Shown in pieces: positions 27,627 to 37,545 of a stretch of 60,354 nt of DNA. The stretch covers positions 1 through 60,354 of the forward strand of contig NZ_QAOM01000020.1 in NCBI RefSeq assembly GCF_003051085.1, written 5' to 3'. The position numbers and the translations under genes are program-made. Position 1 is the first letter of the stretch; each line of letters starts with the position of its first letter. This stretch comes from Trichococcus patagoniensis (lineage in GTDB: Bacteria; Bacillota; Bacilli; Lactobacillales; Aerococcaceae). A model generated the notes under the pieces. It had not been told where the DNA came from. It ran no database searches and saw only the letters and a list, made by a program, of their open reading frames with translations.

Positions 27627-29078
27627 GTGATTGTGCGTAAAAAGATACTAGTTAGTCTATCAGCCGTTGCCCTGTTGGCTGGCTGTAGTGAAGCAGCTGA
27701 AAATGCGAAAGCGGAACTGAACCAGGAGGTGGTCAGCCTGAATCAAGATTTTAAGGAAGCCTCCGTCCATGACCCTTCCATCATTTTTGCGGAGGATCAG
27801 TACTATGTCATCGGGTCGCATCTGGCATTCGCGAAGAGCGCGGATTTGATGAACTGGGAACAAATAGCGACCAGTGTGTCGACAAGCAAGCTATTCGAGG
27901 ACGTCTCGGTTTCGTTGGCAGAAAGCTTCGCTTATTCCAGAACGGATACACTCTGGGCAAGCGACATCACCCAACTGAAGGACGGGAAATATTATCTTTA
28001 TTATTGTTCCTGTGAAGGCAGCAGCCCGCTGTCGACTTTAGGCGTTGCTGTATCGGATTCAATTGAAGGACCCTATGAGGACAAAGGAATTTTTTTGACA
28101 TCCGGCACTGAGAGTGTGACCGGCGGAGCGTTCGATGCGACGCAAGAGCCGAACGTCATCGATCCCCACGTTTTTTATGATGAGGAAGAAAGGCTATGGA
28201 TGGTTTATGGATCTTACTCGGGAGGCATTTTTATACTGGAGATGGACGCCGCAACAGGTTTTCCGAAAGAAAATCAAGGCTATGGGAAAAAGTTGTTGGG
28301 CGGCAACCACAGCAGGATTGAAGCCCCATATATTCTGTACAACAAGGACACAGACTATTATTACTTGTTCTTGTCGTTTGGAGGCTTGGACGCAAGCGGC
28401 GGGTACAACATAAGGGTCGCGCGATCGAAGCATCCCGATGGGCCGTATGAGGATGCAAGCGGCAATGCGATGATCGATGCCAAGGGTGAAGAAGGGACCT
28501 TCTTCGATGATGAGGCGATCGAAAAATACGGGACCAAACTTATCGGCAATTTCGAGATTACGAATGATCAGGAGATTCCGATCGGTGGCTATGTGTCACC
28601 AGGGCATAATTCAGCCTATTATGATGAAGCTGAGGATAAGTACTACCTCATTTTCCATGCTCGCTTCCCGAACAAGGGCGAGCACAACGAAGTGCGAGTG
28701 CATCAATTGCTCTTTAATTCGGATGGTTGGCCGGTGATGACGCCACTGCGATATGCCGGAGAGTCACTCAGCACTTTGGGAGCAGAGGATATAGCGGGAG
28801 ATTACCGCTTCTACAAAATGGACAATGCGATCGATGCCGAATATGAAGAGGAACTCGCGCTGACTTTGACTGCTTCGCATCTTGCTTACGGTCAAGGCGG
28901 CGGCTATTGGAAAGGGTCGGAATTGCCGAATGAATCGAGTTTGGTCGTGAATTTCACCGAGTACAAAGGCTACTTCATCAGACAATGGGATGAAGTGAAC
29001 GGGGTTGAAACGACGACTTTTTCAGGCATGTCCAATGCAGGGGAAGTCTTGTTCGGTATCAAAAAAACAGAAGATTAG
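27627..29078 (+). CDS. Secreted GH43 arabinan-degrading lipoprotein (endo-1,5-alpha-L-arabinanase type)
   Basis: Five-bladed beta-propeller hydrolase, 483 residues, tethered outside the membrane: VRKKILVSLSAVALLAGC gives a lipobox at about residues 17-20. Catalytic Asp in VHDPSIIF, the pKa-modulating Asp in VIDPHVFYD and the acid Glu in RIEAPYILY are all present. A C-terminal lipocalin-like extension (from about residue 385) matches AbnB-type two-domain arabinanases. Start is a GTG at 27627 or 27633 after AAAGGTGAGG. It is the only visible extracellular hydrolase of the locus and would supply oligosaccharides to the binding protein. Confidence 0.87.
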   Translation: MIVRKKILVSLSAVALLAGCSEAAENAKAELNQEVVSLNQDFKEASVHDPSIIFAEDQYYVIGSHLAFAKSADLMNWEQIATSVSTSKLFEDVSVSLAESFAYSRTDTLWASDITQLKDGKYYLYYCSCEGSSPLSTLGVAVSDSIEGPYEDKGIFLTSGTESVTGGAFDATQEPNVIDPHVFYDEEERLWMVYGSYSGGIFILEMDAATGFPKENQGYGKKLLGGNHSRIEAPYILYNKDTDYYYLFLSFGGLDASGGYNIRVARSKHPDGPYEDASGNAMIDAKGEEGTFFDDEAIEKYGTKLIGNFEITNDQEIPIGGYVSPGHNSAYYDEAEDKYYLIFHARFPNKGEHNEVRVHQLLFNSDGWPVMTPLRYAGESLSTLGAEDIAGDYRFYKMDNAIDAEYEEELALTLTASHLAYGQGGGYWKGSELPNESSLVVNFTEYKGYFIRQWDEVNGVETTTFSGMSNAGEVLFGIKKTED

Positions 29079-29103
29079 AGTAAAGAATAAAGAGGTGGAT
29101 GCT

Positions 29104-30081
29104 TTGATTAAGGCTATGATAACTTACAAAAACCCAATCGTGATCGAAAGAGCAGATCCATGGGTCTACAAACATACGGACGGCTATTATTATTTCACCG
29201 GATCGGTTCCGGGCTATCAGGAGATCGAGGTGCGCCGCGCGAAAAGCCTGAACGAATTGGAGCATGGAGAGCGCGCAAGCGTCTGGCAGGCGCATGCAAC
29301 GGGTGCCATGAGCAGCCTGATTTGGGCGCCGGAAATCCACTTCATCCAAGGGCGTTGGTACATCTATTTCGCCGCAGCAGGAACGGATGAAGTTGCCAAA
29401 GGAACGTTCCAGCACCGCATGTACGTGCTGGAATGCGACAATGAAAATCCGCTGACCGGCAATTGGATCGAAAAAGGCCAAGTCAAAACGGCCTTCGAAA
29501 GCTTCAGTCTGGATGCGACTGTGTTCGAATTGGGCAACAAACTCTATTACGTCTGGGCCCAAAAAGATCCGGCCATTCCGGGCAATTCCAATCTCTACAT
29601 TTCCGAAATGCAGAACCCTTGGACGCTCTGCGGCAAGCAGACGCTCCTGAGCATTCCGGCATACGCTTGGGAAAAAGTCGGTTTCCTGGTGAACGAGGGG
29701 CCTGCGGTCATCATCCGCAACGGCAAAGTCTTCATCAGCTATTCCGGCAGTGCGACCGATGAAAATTATTGCATGGGCCTGTTGTGGGCGGATGCGGAAA
29801 GCAACCTGCTGGATGGCTACAACTGGCATAAACTGGCGGAACCGGTCTTCATGAGTTCCGAAAAAAACCGGTTGTTCGGGCCGGGACACAACAGTTTCAC
29901 CCGCAGTGAGGACGGAAAGCAGGATGTACTGATCTATCACGCGCGGCCAAAAATCGTGACGGAAGGCGATCCATTGGATGTGCCGGACCGCCATGCGCAT
30001 GCGCAAGTGTTTTCTTGGAGTGAGGACGGCTTTCCGGTTTTCGGTGAGCCGGGACAGCCAATGACTGGAAGGGAAGGATAG
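29104..30081 (+). CDS. Intracellular GH43 glycosidase (arabinofuranosidase/exo-arabinanase type)
   Basis: About 325 residues without a signal peptide. Catalytic residues: Asp in [10 protein letters not shown] (about 19), Asp in [10 protein letters not shown], Glu in [13 protein letters not shown]. The compact single-domain form resembles GH43 subfamily 26-like exo-acting arabinosidases. The start is not certain: TTG 29104 lies 5 bp after GGTGG and 25 bp after the previous stop, while ATG 29116 is internal. It probably trims imported arabino-oligosaccharides together with the two GH51 enzymes. Beta-xylosidase activity is an alternative. Confidence 0.82.
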   Translation: MIKAMITYKNPIVIERADPWVYKHTDGYYYFTGSVPGYQEIEVRRAKSLNELEHGERASVWQAHATGAMSSLIWAPEIHFIQGRWYIYFAAAGTDEVAKGTFQHRMYVLECDNENPLTGNWIEKGQVKTAFESFSLDATVFELGNKLYYVWAQKDPAIPGNSNLYISEMQNPWTLCGKQTLLSIPAYAWEKVGFLVNEGPAVIIRNGKVFISYSGSATDENYCMGLLWADAESNLLDGYNWHKLAEPVFMSSEKNRLFGPGHNSFTRSEDGKQDVLIYHARPKIVTEGDPLDVPDRHAHAQVFSWSEDGFPVFGEPGQPMTGREG

Positions 30082-30085
30082 CGAT

Positions 30086-31537
30086 TTGAATAAGATAAAA
30101 GTAACCTTGAACAGAGAAACAGGGACGATCAGCCGTTATATATATGGTCAATTTGCGGAACACCTGGGCAGATGCATCTATGAAGGCGTCTGGGTGGGAA
30201 CCGATTCGGAAATCCCGAATGTCAATGGCATCAGACAAGATGTTGTGGAGGCCCTGAAAGCCATCCAGGTTCCGGTCATCAGATGGCCGGGCGGCTGCTT
30301 CGCGGACGAGTACCACTGGAAAGACGGCATCGGTCCTACCGAAGAGCGCGCAACCATCGTGAATACGCACTGGGGCGGTGTGACCGAAAACAACCATTTC
30401 GGTACGCATGAGTTCTTTGAATTGTGCAGACAGGTTGGGGCCGAAGCCTACATCAACGGCAACGTCGGCAGCGGAACGGTCCAGGAAATGCAGGAATGGG
30501 TCGAATACATGACGATGGACGGGATTTCGCCGATGTCGAAGTTACGGCGTGAAAATGGCCAAGATGAGCCTTGGAAAGTCAAATTCTTTGGCGTCGGCAA
30601 TGAGAGTTGGGGCTGCGGCGGCAACATGCGGCCGGAATACTACGCCGATCTGTACCGGAGATACCAGACCTACGTCAGACAGTACACGAAAGAACCGCTG
30701 TACAAAATAGCTTGCGGTCCGAACATCGACGACTACAACTGGATGGATGTGCTGATGAAGAATGCTGCACCGTTCATGGACGGCATCAGCCTGCACCATT
30801 ATGCGCTGGCGTCCGTATGGGAAGACAAGCGCCCGGCGTTGGGCTTCCCTGAAAAAGAATGGTTCTCGTTGATCGACAGCGCCTTGAAGATGGATGAATT
30901 GATCACGCGGCACAGCACAATCATGGACAAATACGATCCTGACAAACGCGTCGGACTGATCGTGGATGAATGGGGCTCCTGGCTGGCAGTGGAGCCGGGC
31001 ACAAACCCTGGCTTCCTCTACCAACAGAACACGATTCGGGATGCGATGATCGCAAGTCTGACATTGAACATTTTCCATAAACATGCGGGTCGCGTGCAGA
31101 TGGCGAACATTGCCCAAATGGTCAACGTACTGCAAGCCATGATCCTGACCGAAGGCGGCCAGATGATCAAAACGCCTACCTACCATGTGTTTGATCTGTA
31201 CAAGAACCACCAAGACGCCACACTCGTGGACGCGGATGGCGCTGTTTCCGGCACAACCAGCTACACGGTCTCCAAAAAAGACGGCGTCATGACGGCATCC
31301 TTCTGCAATTACAGTCTGACTGATGCAGAAATTGTCACGTTGAGCCGTGTCGACGGCACTTTCGGGGAAGTAGCAGCAGAGGGGATTTTCGGAAACAAAA
31401 CGGATGATCATAACTCATTCGAAAATCCTGAAGCTGTTTCGAAACAAGCATTCACTGATTTCGCTGCGGATGGCAATGAAGTGACGATTACGTTGCCTCC
31501 GATGAGTGTCGTTTCTTTATACGCAAAGGGAAATTGA
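30086..31537 (+). CDS. abfA: GH51 alpha-L-arabinofuranosidase, second copy
   Basis: 483 residues. Seen: [38 protein letters not shown], acid/base E173 in [11 protein letters not shown] and nucleophile E295 in VDEWGSWL. The NESWGCGG and [11 protein letters not shown] variants place it in a different GH51 branch from the first copy. Starts with TTG at 30086, 4 bp after the GH43 stop, with AAGGATAGCGA as ribosome site. The two enzymes may split work between linear 1,5- and branched 1,2/1,3-linked arabinose. Confidence 0.92.
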   Translation: MNKIKVTLNRETGTISRYIYGQFAEHLGRCIYEGVWVGTDSEIPNVNGIRQDVVEALKAIQVPVIRWPGGCFADEYHWKDGIGPTEERATIVNTHWGGVTENNHFGTHEFFELCRQVGAEAYINGNVGSGTVQEMQEWVEYMTMDGISPMSKLRRENGQDEPWKVKFFGVGNESWGCGGNMRPEYYADLYRRYQTYVRQYTKEPLYKIACGPNIDDYNWMDVLMKNAAPFMDGISLHHYALASVWEDKRPALGFPEKEWFSLIDSALKMDELITRHSTIMDKYDPDKRVGLIVDEWGSWLAVEPGTNPGFLYQQNTIRDAMIASLTLNIFHKHAGRVQMANIAQMVNVLQAMILTEGGQMIKTPTYHVFDLYKNHQDATLVDADGAVSGTTSYTVSKKDGVMTASFCNYSLTDAEIVTLSRVDGTFGEVAAEGIFGNKTDDHNSFENPEAVSKQAFTDFAADGNEVTITLPPMSVVSLYAKGN

Positions 31538-31538
31538 C

Positions 31539-31775
31539 ATGACCTGCAAAGGCTGCGAACGCCACAATCAGATGATGGAGCTGGATATCGATAGCGCCAT
31601 CGATGAGCAACTGTCGATGGAGCTGAACCACGCTTCCGAAGAGCTGCGGGACCAACGGCTTGCGGTCTGCAACGGGTGTCCTGCACTCTCGGAGCATACG
31701 TGCCGGCATTGCGGCTGCTTCGTGCGATTCCGCGCCAGCCTTCAGGAGAAACGTTGTCCTTTGGGCAAGTGGTGA
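31539..31775 (+). CDS. Cysteine-rich mini-protein (DUF6171-like)
   Basis: 78 residues from ATG 31539, which lies 1 bp after the GH51 stop. Cys pattern: CKGC at the start, CNGCP in the middle, CRHCGC, and a final CPLGKW, eight cysteines suited to two zinc sites. Resembles the small DUF6171 family, but that name is from memory. It is translationally coupled to the arabinofuranosidase gene. An in-frame ATG at 31506 lies inside the upstream gene and is unlikely. Possible roles are a regulator or metal-binding accessory; nothing in the sequence decides. Confidence 0.7.
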   Translation: MTCKGCERHNQMMELDIDSAIDEQLSMELNHASEELRDQRLAVCNGCPALSEHTCRHCGCFVRFRASLQEKRCPLGKW

Positions 31776-31888
31776 CCCTTATCCGCATTTACGCTCATAG
31801 TAACAAGAATAGCTGCCGGCTTGCTGGTGGCTTTTCTTGTATCATGATTTCGATAAGGAAAAAAATTTGGATGAAATGAGGATTCAGA

Positions 31889-33877
31889 ATGAATAGACAA
31901 ATGCTGCAGCAACAGCCGGAAGTGACAGTAACAGACAGCTTTTGGCGGCATTATATGCAACTGGTGAAGGAGGAAATGATCCCTTTTCAATGGGATGTCC
32001 TGAATGACAGAGGCGACATCATCATCGAAAGCGAACGGGACGATGCGACCATTCCCACAGAAAAAAGTCATGTGATCGAAAACTTCAAGATAGCGGCAGG
32101 GCTGAAGGAAGGCAATCATTACGGCTGGCTTTTCCAGGACAGCGACTTATACAAATGGATCGAAGCGGCAGCCAATACGCTTGCAATCGAAAAGGATCAG
32201 GCTCTCATCACCCAAATCGAGGAAACGATTGCTCTCTTGGAAGCGGCGCAGGAGGATGACGGATATTTGAGCACCTATTATCAGATCGATGCCCCGCAGC
32301 TGAAGTTCAGGAGGCTGTTCGAAAGCCATGAATTTTACTGCATCGGGCACCTGATCGAAGCCGCCATCGCCTATAATGAAGCGACCGGTTCCGATCGGCT
32401 GCTGCAGGTCGCCGATAAAGCGATCGCTTGCATCGAGGCCAATTTCGGAAAAGCTGAAGGGAAAATCGACGGTACGGATGGCCATCAGGAAATCGAGCTT
32501 GCGCTTGTGCGCCTGTACGAGCTGACGGGCAACCAAAGATACTTGGATCTGAGCGCTTATTTCCTAGCGGTGCGGGGCCAAAATCCGCACTTCTTTGCGG
32601 ACCAGCTGGAAGAAAATGATCGCTTGGGTTTGAAGCAAGGATCGAAGCCCTTCATCAATACCGTCTATCATCAAGCGGATAAACCTGTCAGCGAACAGGA
32701 TACGGCCAGAGGGCACGCTGTCCGGTTGGTCTATATGGCACAGGCGATGGCGGGTACCGGGCACCACAAGCAAGATGAAAAGTTGGTTGTTGCCGCAAAA
32801 AAAATCTGGAGCAATATCGTCCAAAAACGCATGTATGTCACAGGCGGCATCGGCTCGACTGTCCGCGGGGAAGCGTTCACCTATGATTATGACTTGCCGA
32901 ATGATCTGATGTACTGCGAAACATGCGCGGCGATCGGGCTGCTGAATTTTTCGAATGAACTCTTGAAAAGCGAAACCGACAGCAAGTATGCGGATATCAT
33001 GGAAAGGGTGCTCTATAACAGCATCATCAGCGGAATGGCCTTGGACGGAAAACACTTTTTTTATGTGAATCCATTGGAAGTGGACCCACTAGCGAGTGCC
33101 GGAAATCCGGACAAGAGCCATGTGAAGGCGACGCGGCCTTCTTGGTTCGGTTGCGCCTGCTGTCCGCCGAACTTGGCGCGCACGTTGCCTGCTGTCGGGA
33201 GATACGCCTTCACGCAAAAAGCTGATGAAGTGCTGCTCAATCTGTTCATCGACAGCGAGTTGGTCGCGGAACAAGAAGGCAAAGCATACACGATTCGACA
33301 AAACCATACATTTTCCGAAACGGGCAAGACGCTCATCACGGTTGAAAAAACATCCTCCGAACTGCTGCGATTGGGCATCCGCATCCCTTATTGGGCGGAA
33401 AATCCGCTGATAATTGTGGCCGGCGAAGCAGCGGTTGCTGAAATCAGCAATGGCTACACCTACGTGACCGTAAAGTCCGAATCGACGGAAATCGAATTGA
33501 CCTACACCATCGCAATCAGCGAACTAGAGGCACACCCGCTCGTCAAAGCGGATAAGGGCAAAGTCGCCCTGCAACGAGGTTCGTTCCTTTATTGCATGGA
33601 AGAACAGGATAACGGGAAGCATCTGCATCTGCTGTCTTTGACCGGTGCAATCCAGCCGCGTTTCCAATCGGATCAGATACTCGGCGATATCGTCTGCCTG
33701 GAAGCCGAAGGAGAGTTGCAAGTGCTGGAAGATGAGTGGCAGGACAAGCTGTACCGCGTCCGTCAGGAACCGCAATCCGTTCCAAAAAAACTGACGTTCA
33801 TCCCGTACTATAGCTGGGGCAATCGGTCTTTGGGAGAAATGCAGGTATGGATCGACAAGGAGGCTGCACATGTTTAG
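31889..33877 (+). CDS. GH127 beta-L-arabinofuranosidase
   Basis: 662 residues, the length of Bifidobacterium HypBA1. Releases beta-L-arabinofuranose from beta-arabino-oligosaccharides, such as those on hydroxyproline-rich plant glycoproteins. The zinc/catalytic set is intact: Glu344 and Cys346 in MYCETCAAIG and the Cys pair 424/425 in FGCACCPPNLAR, each about six positions from E338, C340, C417 and C418 of HypBA1. An alpha/alpha barrel precedes C-terminal beta domains. No signal peptide, so intracellular. Ends 8 bp inside the following GH27 gene. Confidence 0.92.
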   Translation: MNRQMLQQQPEVTVTDSFWRHYMQLVKEEMIPFQWDVLNDRGDIIIESERDDATIPTEKSHVIENFKIAAGLKEGNHYGWLFQDSDLYKWIEAAANTLAIEKDQALITQIEETIALLEAAQEDDGYLSTYYQIDAPQLKFRRLFESHEFYCIGHLIEAAIAYNEATGSDRLLQVADKAIACIEANFGKAEGKIDGTDGHQEIELALVRLYELTGNQRYLDLSAYFLAVRGQNPHFFADQLEENDRLGLKQGSKPFINTVYHQADKPVSEQDTARGHAVRLVYMAQAMAGTGHHKQDEKLVVAAKKIWSNIVQKRMYVTGGIGSTVRGEAFTYDYDLPNDLMYCETCAAIGLLNFSNELLKSETDSKYADIMERVLYNSIISGMALDGKHFFYVNPLEVDPLASAGNPDKSHVKATRPSWFGCACCPPNLARTLPAVGRYAFTQKADEVLLNLFIDSELVAEQEGKAYTIRQNHTFSETGKTLITVEKTSSELLRLGIRIPYWAENPLIIVAGEAAVAEISNGYTYVTVKSESTEIELTYTIAISELEAHPLVKADKGKVALQRGSFLYCMEEQDNGKHLHLLSLTGAIQPRFQSDQILGDIVCLEAEGELQVLEDEWQDKLYRVRQEPQSVPKKLTFIPYYSWGNRSLGEMQVWIDKEAAHV

Positions 33878-35141
33878 GGATTACGCACCGACACCACCAA
33901 AAGGGTGGAACAGCTGGGATTCTTTCGGAGCAAGCGTGACGGAAGCGGAAGTGTTGGGAAACGCCGAAGTGATGGCGGAAAAGTTGAAGGAATTTGGTTG
34001 GGAGTACGTTGTGGTGGACATCCAGTGGTACGAACCGCACGCCGATTCCTGCGCCTATCATCCGTTTGCAGAACTTAATCAGGATGAATACAGCCGCTTG
34101 CTGCCTGCCGAGAACCGATTTCCTTCGGCAGCGGGGGGGCGAGGCTTCAAACCGTTGGCGGATGCGGTGCACGGAATGGGGCTGAAATTCGGCATCCATA
34201 TCATGCGCGGCATCCCGAGGCAGGCGGTTCACAACAATACCAAGATTTTTGGTGCGCAAATAACAGCACGGGAAATTGCGGATGCGAATTCCATCTGCCC
34301 GTGGAATACGGATATGTACGGAGTGGACCCATCGAAACAAGGCGCGCAAGCTTACTATGATTCGCTGCTGGCTTTATATGCTTCTTGGGGAGTCGACTTT
34401 CTGAAAGTGGATGATATAGCGGATTCAAAATTATATGGAACCCACACAGGCGAAATCGAGCTGATCCGGAAAGCCATCGACGGCTGCGGCAGGCCGATGG
34501 TGTTGAGCCTCTCGCCGGGTCCCGCGCCGATTGCGTTCGGCACCTTTTTCCAACGCAATGCCAACATGTGGCGGCTGACGGATGATCTGTGGGACAACTG
34601 GGATCAGCTCCACGATATGTTCGGACGCTGCGCGAAATGGTCGGCTTTTGTCGGCGCCGGCGCTTGGCCGGATTGCGACATGCTGCCGTTGGGACATATC
34701 GGCACCCGGACCGCGGCTGACGGAACCGAGGCGCGCATGACGCGGTTCACGAAAGACGAACAGCGCTCCCTGATGACGCTGTGGTCCATTTTCCGTTCAC
34801 CGCTGATGTTCGGCGGTGATCTGCGGAACTTGGATGCTTGGTCGCAATCCCTGTTGACCAATCCGTATCTGATCGATGCGCATCAGGACGGGCGCGTTGC
34901 AAGGGAAGTGTACCGGAAGGATGATTTGGTGATCTGGGTTTCGGAAAGCGACGCCAGGCAATATGTAGCTTGCTTCAATCTTTCGGATGAACCAGTGCGT
35001 TTGCCTGAAGCGGCCGGGGAATGGCTGCAGTCCATTGGGGAAGAAATGCATGAAGTTTGGGGTAATCGGACGGTATCGGTGATAGATGCGCAAACGGCCT
35101 TCATCGCCCCGCACGGCGTCGCTTTGTATGTCACTAGGTAG
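33870..35141 (+). CDS. GH27 glycosidase (alpha-galactosidase or beta-L-arabinopyranosidase)
   Basis: 423 residues. Seen: N-terminal PPKGWNSWDSFG, catalytic nucleophile Asp181 in FLKVDDI, acid/base Asp at about 238-239 in RLTDDLWDNW, and SPLMFGGDLRNLD late in the barrel. GH27 enzymes cleave alpha-galactosides; some bacterial members prefer beta-L-arabinopyranose, which has the same ring geometry. Placement after GH127, overlapping its stop by 8 bp, favours an arabinose-related activity. The unusual insertion between the WYEPHAD region and the barrel core is shared with the longer GH27 subgroup. Cytoplasmic. Confidence 0.85.
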   Translation: MFRDYAPTPPKGWNSWDSFGASVTEAEVLGNAEVMAEKLKEFGWEYVVVDIQWYEPHADSCAYHPFAELNQDEYSRLLPAENRFPSAAGGRGFKPLADAVHGMGLKFGIHIMRGIPRQAVHNNTKIFGAQITAREIADANSICPWNTDMYGVDPSKQGAQAYYDSLLALYASWGVDFLKVDDIADSKLYGTHTGEIELIRKAIDGCGRPMVLSLSPGPAPIAFGTFFQRNANMWRLTDDLWDNWDQLHDMFGRCAKWSAFVGAGAWPDCDMLPLGHIGTRTAADGTEARMTRFTKDEQRSLMTLWSIFRSPLMFGGDLRNLDAWSQSLLTNPYLIDAHQDGRVAREVYRKDDLVIWVSESDARQYVACFNLSDEPVRLPEAAGEWLQSIGEEMHEVWGNRTVSVIDAQTAFIAPHGVALYVTR

Positions 35142-35237
35142 GAGAAGATCCACAGAGTGACCGGATCGGAAAAGTTCCGTAAAGTGTTCCTATGCTTTTG
35201 GCGCAAAAAACGATAAAATGGGAAGTATCATATACTC

Positions 35238-35252
35238 GGAAGTTCAACTTCC
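35238..35252. promoter_or_regulatory. Perfect 15-bp palindrome before aroD
   Basis: GGAAGTT-C-AACTTCC, 63 bp before the aroD start. Could be an operator or the stem of a small hairpin; no known motif recognised. Confidence 0.3.
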
Positions 35253-35315
35253 TTTGACCGGAAGGCTTCGTTCAAGGAAGAAGGGACCGGAATGCGCCAT
35301 GGAGGGGATAGACCA

Positions 35316-36071
35316 TTGAAAACCGTTCAAGTGAAAGATGTCGTCTTCAACGAAGGCAGGCCAAAAATCTGCGTGCCGTTGGTAGGGAAAACAAAACAGG
35401 AAATCATTGCTGAAGTCAAAATGCTGGAAAACGTTGCTTTCGACCTGGCCGAGTTGCGCATCGATCTTTTCGAAGGGGTAGAACACCCGGAGCAGGTCGG
35501 GGCATTATTGGCCGAAATCAACAGCCTCTACAAAAAGCCGTTGTTGTTCACGTTCCGCACCAAAAAAGAGGGCGGGGAGCGTGAGCTGAGCTTGGAACGC
35601 TATTTTGAATTGAATCGTTTTGCGATCCGGAGCGGGCTGGTGGACTTGATCGATCTCGAACTGTTCAGCTCTGAAGAAGACGTAATCAAATTGATTGCCG
35701 AAGCGAAAGAAAAAAACGTGAAAGTCGTCCTGTCGAGCCACGATTTTTTCCGCACCCCCCCTAAAGAGGAAATCGTCGAAAGATTGGTGAAGATGCAGGA
35801 GCTTGGCGCGGATATCACCAAGATTGCGGTCATGCCGCAGAGCGAGGGAGATGTCCTGACGCTGCTGGCGGCGACACTGGAAATGAAAAAAGCGAAAGCT
35901 GATCGGCCGTGCATTACGATGTCGATGGGCAAATACGGCGTCATTTCGCGGTTGGCAGGAGAACTGTTCGGTTCCTGCCTGACGTTTGCGGCGGCCAAAG
36001 AGGTTTCCGCTCCCGGTCAGGTATCGGTCCGCGATGTCCGTACCATCCTGGAGATCCTGGCTTTGGATTGA
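35316..36071 (+). CDS. aroD: 3-dehydroquinate dehydratase, type I
   Basis: Shikimate-pathway enzyme removing water from 3-dehydroquinate through a Schiff-base lysine; 251 residues from TTG 35316, which follows GGAGGGG and gives the standard start MKTVQVKDVVF. The Schiff-base Lys falls at K169 in ITKIAVMPQ, one position from E. coli K170, which supports the start. Also seen: AELRIDLFEG, SSHDFFRTPP (catalytic His) and the C-terminal APGQVSVRDVRTIL loop. Stands alone, not near other aro genes. Confidence 0.93.
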   Translation: MKTVQVKDVVFNEGRPKICVPLVGKTKQEIIAEVKMLENVAFDLAELRIDLFEGVEHPEQVGALLAEINSLYKKPLLFTFRTKKEGGERELSLERYFELNRFAIRSGLVDLIDLELFSSEEDVIKLIAEAKEKNVKVVLSSHDFFRTPPKEEIVERLVKMQELGADITKIAVMPQSEGDVLTLLAATLEMKKAKADRPCITMSMGKYGVISRLAGELFGSCLTFAAAKEVSAPGQVSVRDVRTILEILALD

Positions 36072-36129
36072 ATAAAAGGAGCGGGTTTGCATATGGCTGG
36101 CCGGAGTTGCATCGCCGGAAGCGGTCCTC

Positions 36130-36262
36130 AGCTCCGGTCAGGTCGGCGCCCGCCGGAGGACAACGGTAACTTTCAGCCGCAACTCCGGCGAAGCCTTCCT
36201 CATCGGAGAAGGCAAACGGAATGTTGGCTGAACTCCGGCGAAGCCTCCGTTCACCGGAGTTC
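36130..36262 (-). repeat. Dispersed three-hairpin element, copy C
   Basis: Hairpins at 36132-36158, 36183-36208 and 36233-36259 (27, 26, 27 nt; starts 51 and 50 bp apart). Read on the minus strand, the linkers (36209-36232 and 36159-36182) resemble the corresponding linkers of copy E, for example CATTCCGTTTGC, so the orientation is that of copy A. Confidence 0.75.
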
Positions 36263-36283
36263 ATGAAAGAAATCCTGAATAAC

Positions 36284-36325
36284 AAGCCAAAGACCGTCTC
36301 CTCTATTCGAGACGGTCTTTGGCTT
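36284..36325. terminator. Terminator between aroD and aldo/keto reductase
   Basis: AAGCCAAAGACCGTCTC (36284-36300) pairs perfectly with GAGACGGTCTTTGGCTT (36309-36325). Confidence 0.7.
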
Positions 36326-36353
36326 GCGTGCTTTTTAGGGATTCATCTCGCTC

Positions 36354-37331
36354 TCAGTTTCTTGGTTTGAAGCTGCTTACTTTCAGCAAAATTTGATTGA
36401 TGCCAAGCAGGAGTTCGTCCGTCAGCTCCACATCCACCGACTTGATGTTATCCTCGATCTGCTCCGGACGGCTGGCGCCGATGATGGCTGAGCTGACGCC
36501 GGGTTGGCGCAAAATCCAGGCCAAAGCCAGTTGCGGCATGGTTACTTCCAACTCGTGCGCGATGGCTTCGATTTCCCCCACGGCTTCCAACAGGGACTCG
36601 TTTTCCAGATATTTTTGCATCGTACTGTTCAGCTTGCTGTTGGCGGCCCGGCTATTTTCAGGAACTTGGTGGCCGGTCTTGTACTTTCCGGTCAGGATGC
36701 CTTGCGCCAGTGGAGAAAAGACGACTTGCCCCATGCCGTTGGCCACGGAAACAGGCAGCACATCGACCTCGATGTAGCGCTCGATCATATTGTAGATCGG
36801 TTGGTTGGAAATGAGCGGCCGGAAGTTATGCTGTTTTGCGATCCGGTGGGCTTCCTGGATTTTATCGGCGGGCCATTCGCTGACGCCGGCATAAAGGATC
36901 TTGCCTTGACGCTGCAGATCATCGAGTGCCCAGAGCGTTTCTTCCATCGGTACTGTCGGATCGTAACGGTGGCATTGATAGAGGTCCAGATAATCCATAT
37001 CCAGGCGTTTCAGGCTGGCATCGCATGATTCGATGATGTGCTTGCGCGACAAGCCCCTGTCGTTCGGGCCATCACCCATCGGGAAATAGACTTTGCTGGC
37101 GACGACCAGACTGGAGCGGTGATAGTCCTTCAGCACTCTGCCGAGCACAGTCTCAGCAGCACCCTTTTCATAAACATTGGCTGTGTCGAAAAAGTTGATG
37201 CCTGCTTCGTACGCTGTCCGGATGCACTGTTCCGTTGTTTGATCCGCTACGGACTTTCCGTACGTCAACCAACTGCCTAGTGCGATCTCGCTGACGCGCA
37301 AACCACTTTTCCCTAGATTCCTGTATTTCAT
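36354..37331 (-). CDS. Aldo/keto reductase (Kv-beta-like branch)
   Basis: NADPH-dependent oxidoreductase, 325 residues, single TIM barrel. Seen: MKYRNLGKSGLRVSEIALGSW, catalytic Asp and Tyr in FFDTANVYEKGAAE, Lys in VASKVYFP, His in YQCHRYDP. The sequence style (LGRVLKDYHRSSLVVASKV) resembles the potassium-channel-beta/YghZ-type AKRs. Monocistronic, with GAGGACGAGCG upstream. Substrate unknown; small aldehydes or methylglyoxal are common. Confidence 0.87.
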   Translation of the reverse strand: MKYRNLGKSGLRVSEIALGSWLTYGKSVADQTTEQCIRTAYEAGINFFDTANVYEKGAAETVLGRVLKDYHRSSLVVASKVYFPMGDGPNDRGLSRKHIIESCDASLKRLDMDYLDLYQCHRYDPTVPMEETLWALDDLQRQGKILYAGVSEWPADKIQEAHRIAKQHNFRPLISNQPIYNMIERYIEVDVLPVSVANGMGQVVFSPLAQGILTGKYKTGHQVPENSRAANSKLNSTMQKYLENESLLEAVGEIEAIAHELEVTMPQLALAWILRQPGVSSAIIGASRPEQIEDNIKSVDVELTDELLLGINQILLKVSSFKPRN

Positions 37332-37545
37332 CCGCTCGTCCTCCTTGGTTCATTTAATCCGACTTTGATGATATGCAAAACAGTTTTATATTCTTATCAT
37401 AAGCCACAAAATTGAAATCGCCAAAGGAAAAGGCCACCAAACTGAATAAAATGGAAGCGCTGTGAATATTTTTGTATTAACGACAAAAAAAGGTATACTT
37501 GATGTAAGGAACTGTGTCAAAGAACAGAAAGGATGGTGTCTGTAA

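Noticed and set aside
29059-30006. 315-residue minus-strand open frame inside the GH43 gene
   Set aside because: Shadow of the real gene, caused by codon use; composition rich in Phe, Arg and His typical of reversed frames.
30542-31411. 289-residue minus-strand open frame inside the second GH51
   Set aside because: Shadow frame; catalytic motifs on the plus strand decide.
36132-36259. CRISPR-like array (27-nt palindromic units with about 24-nt spacers)
   Set aside because: Only three units per locus, units differ from each other, the 'spacers' are conserved between loci, and no cas genes are present. A modular interspersed repeat fits better.
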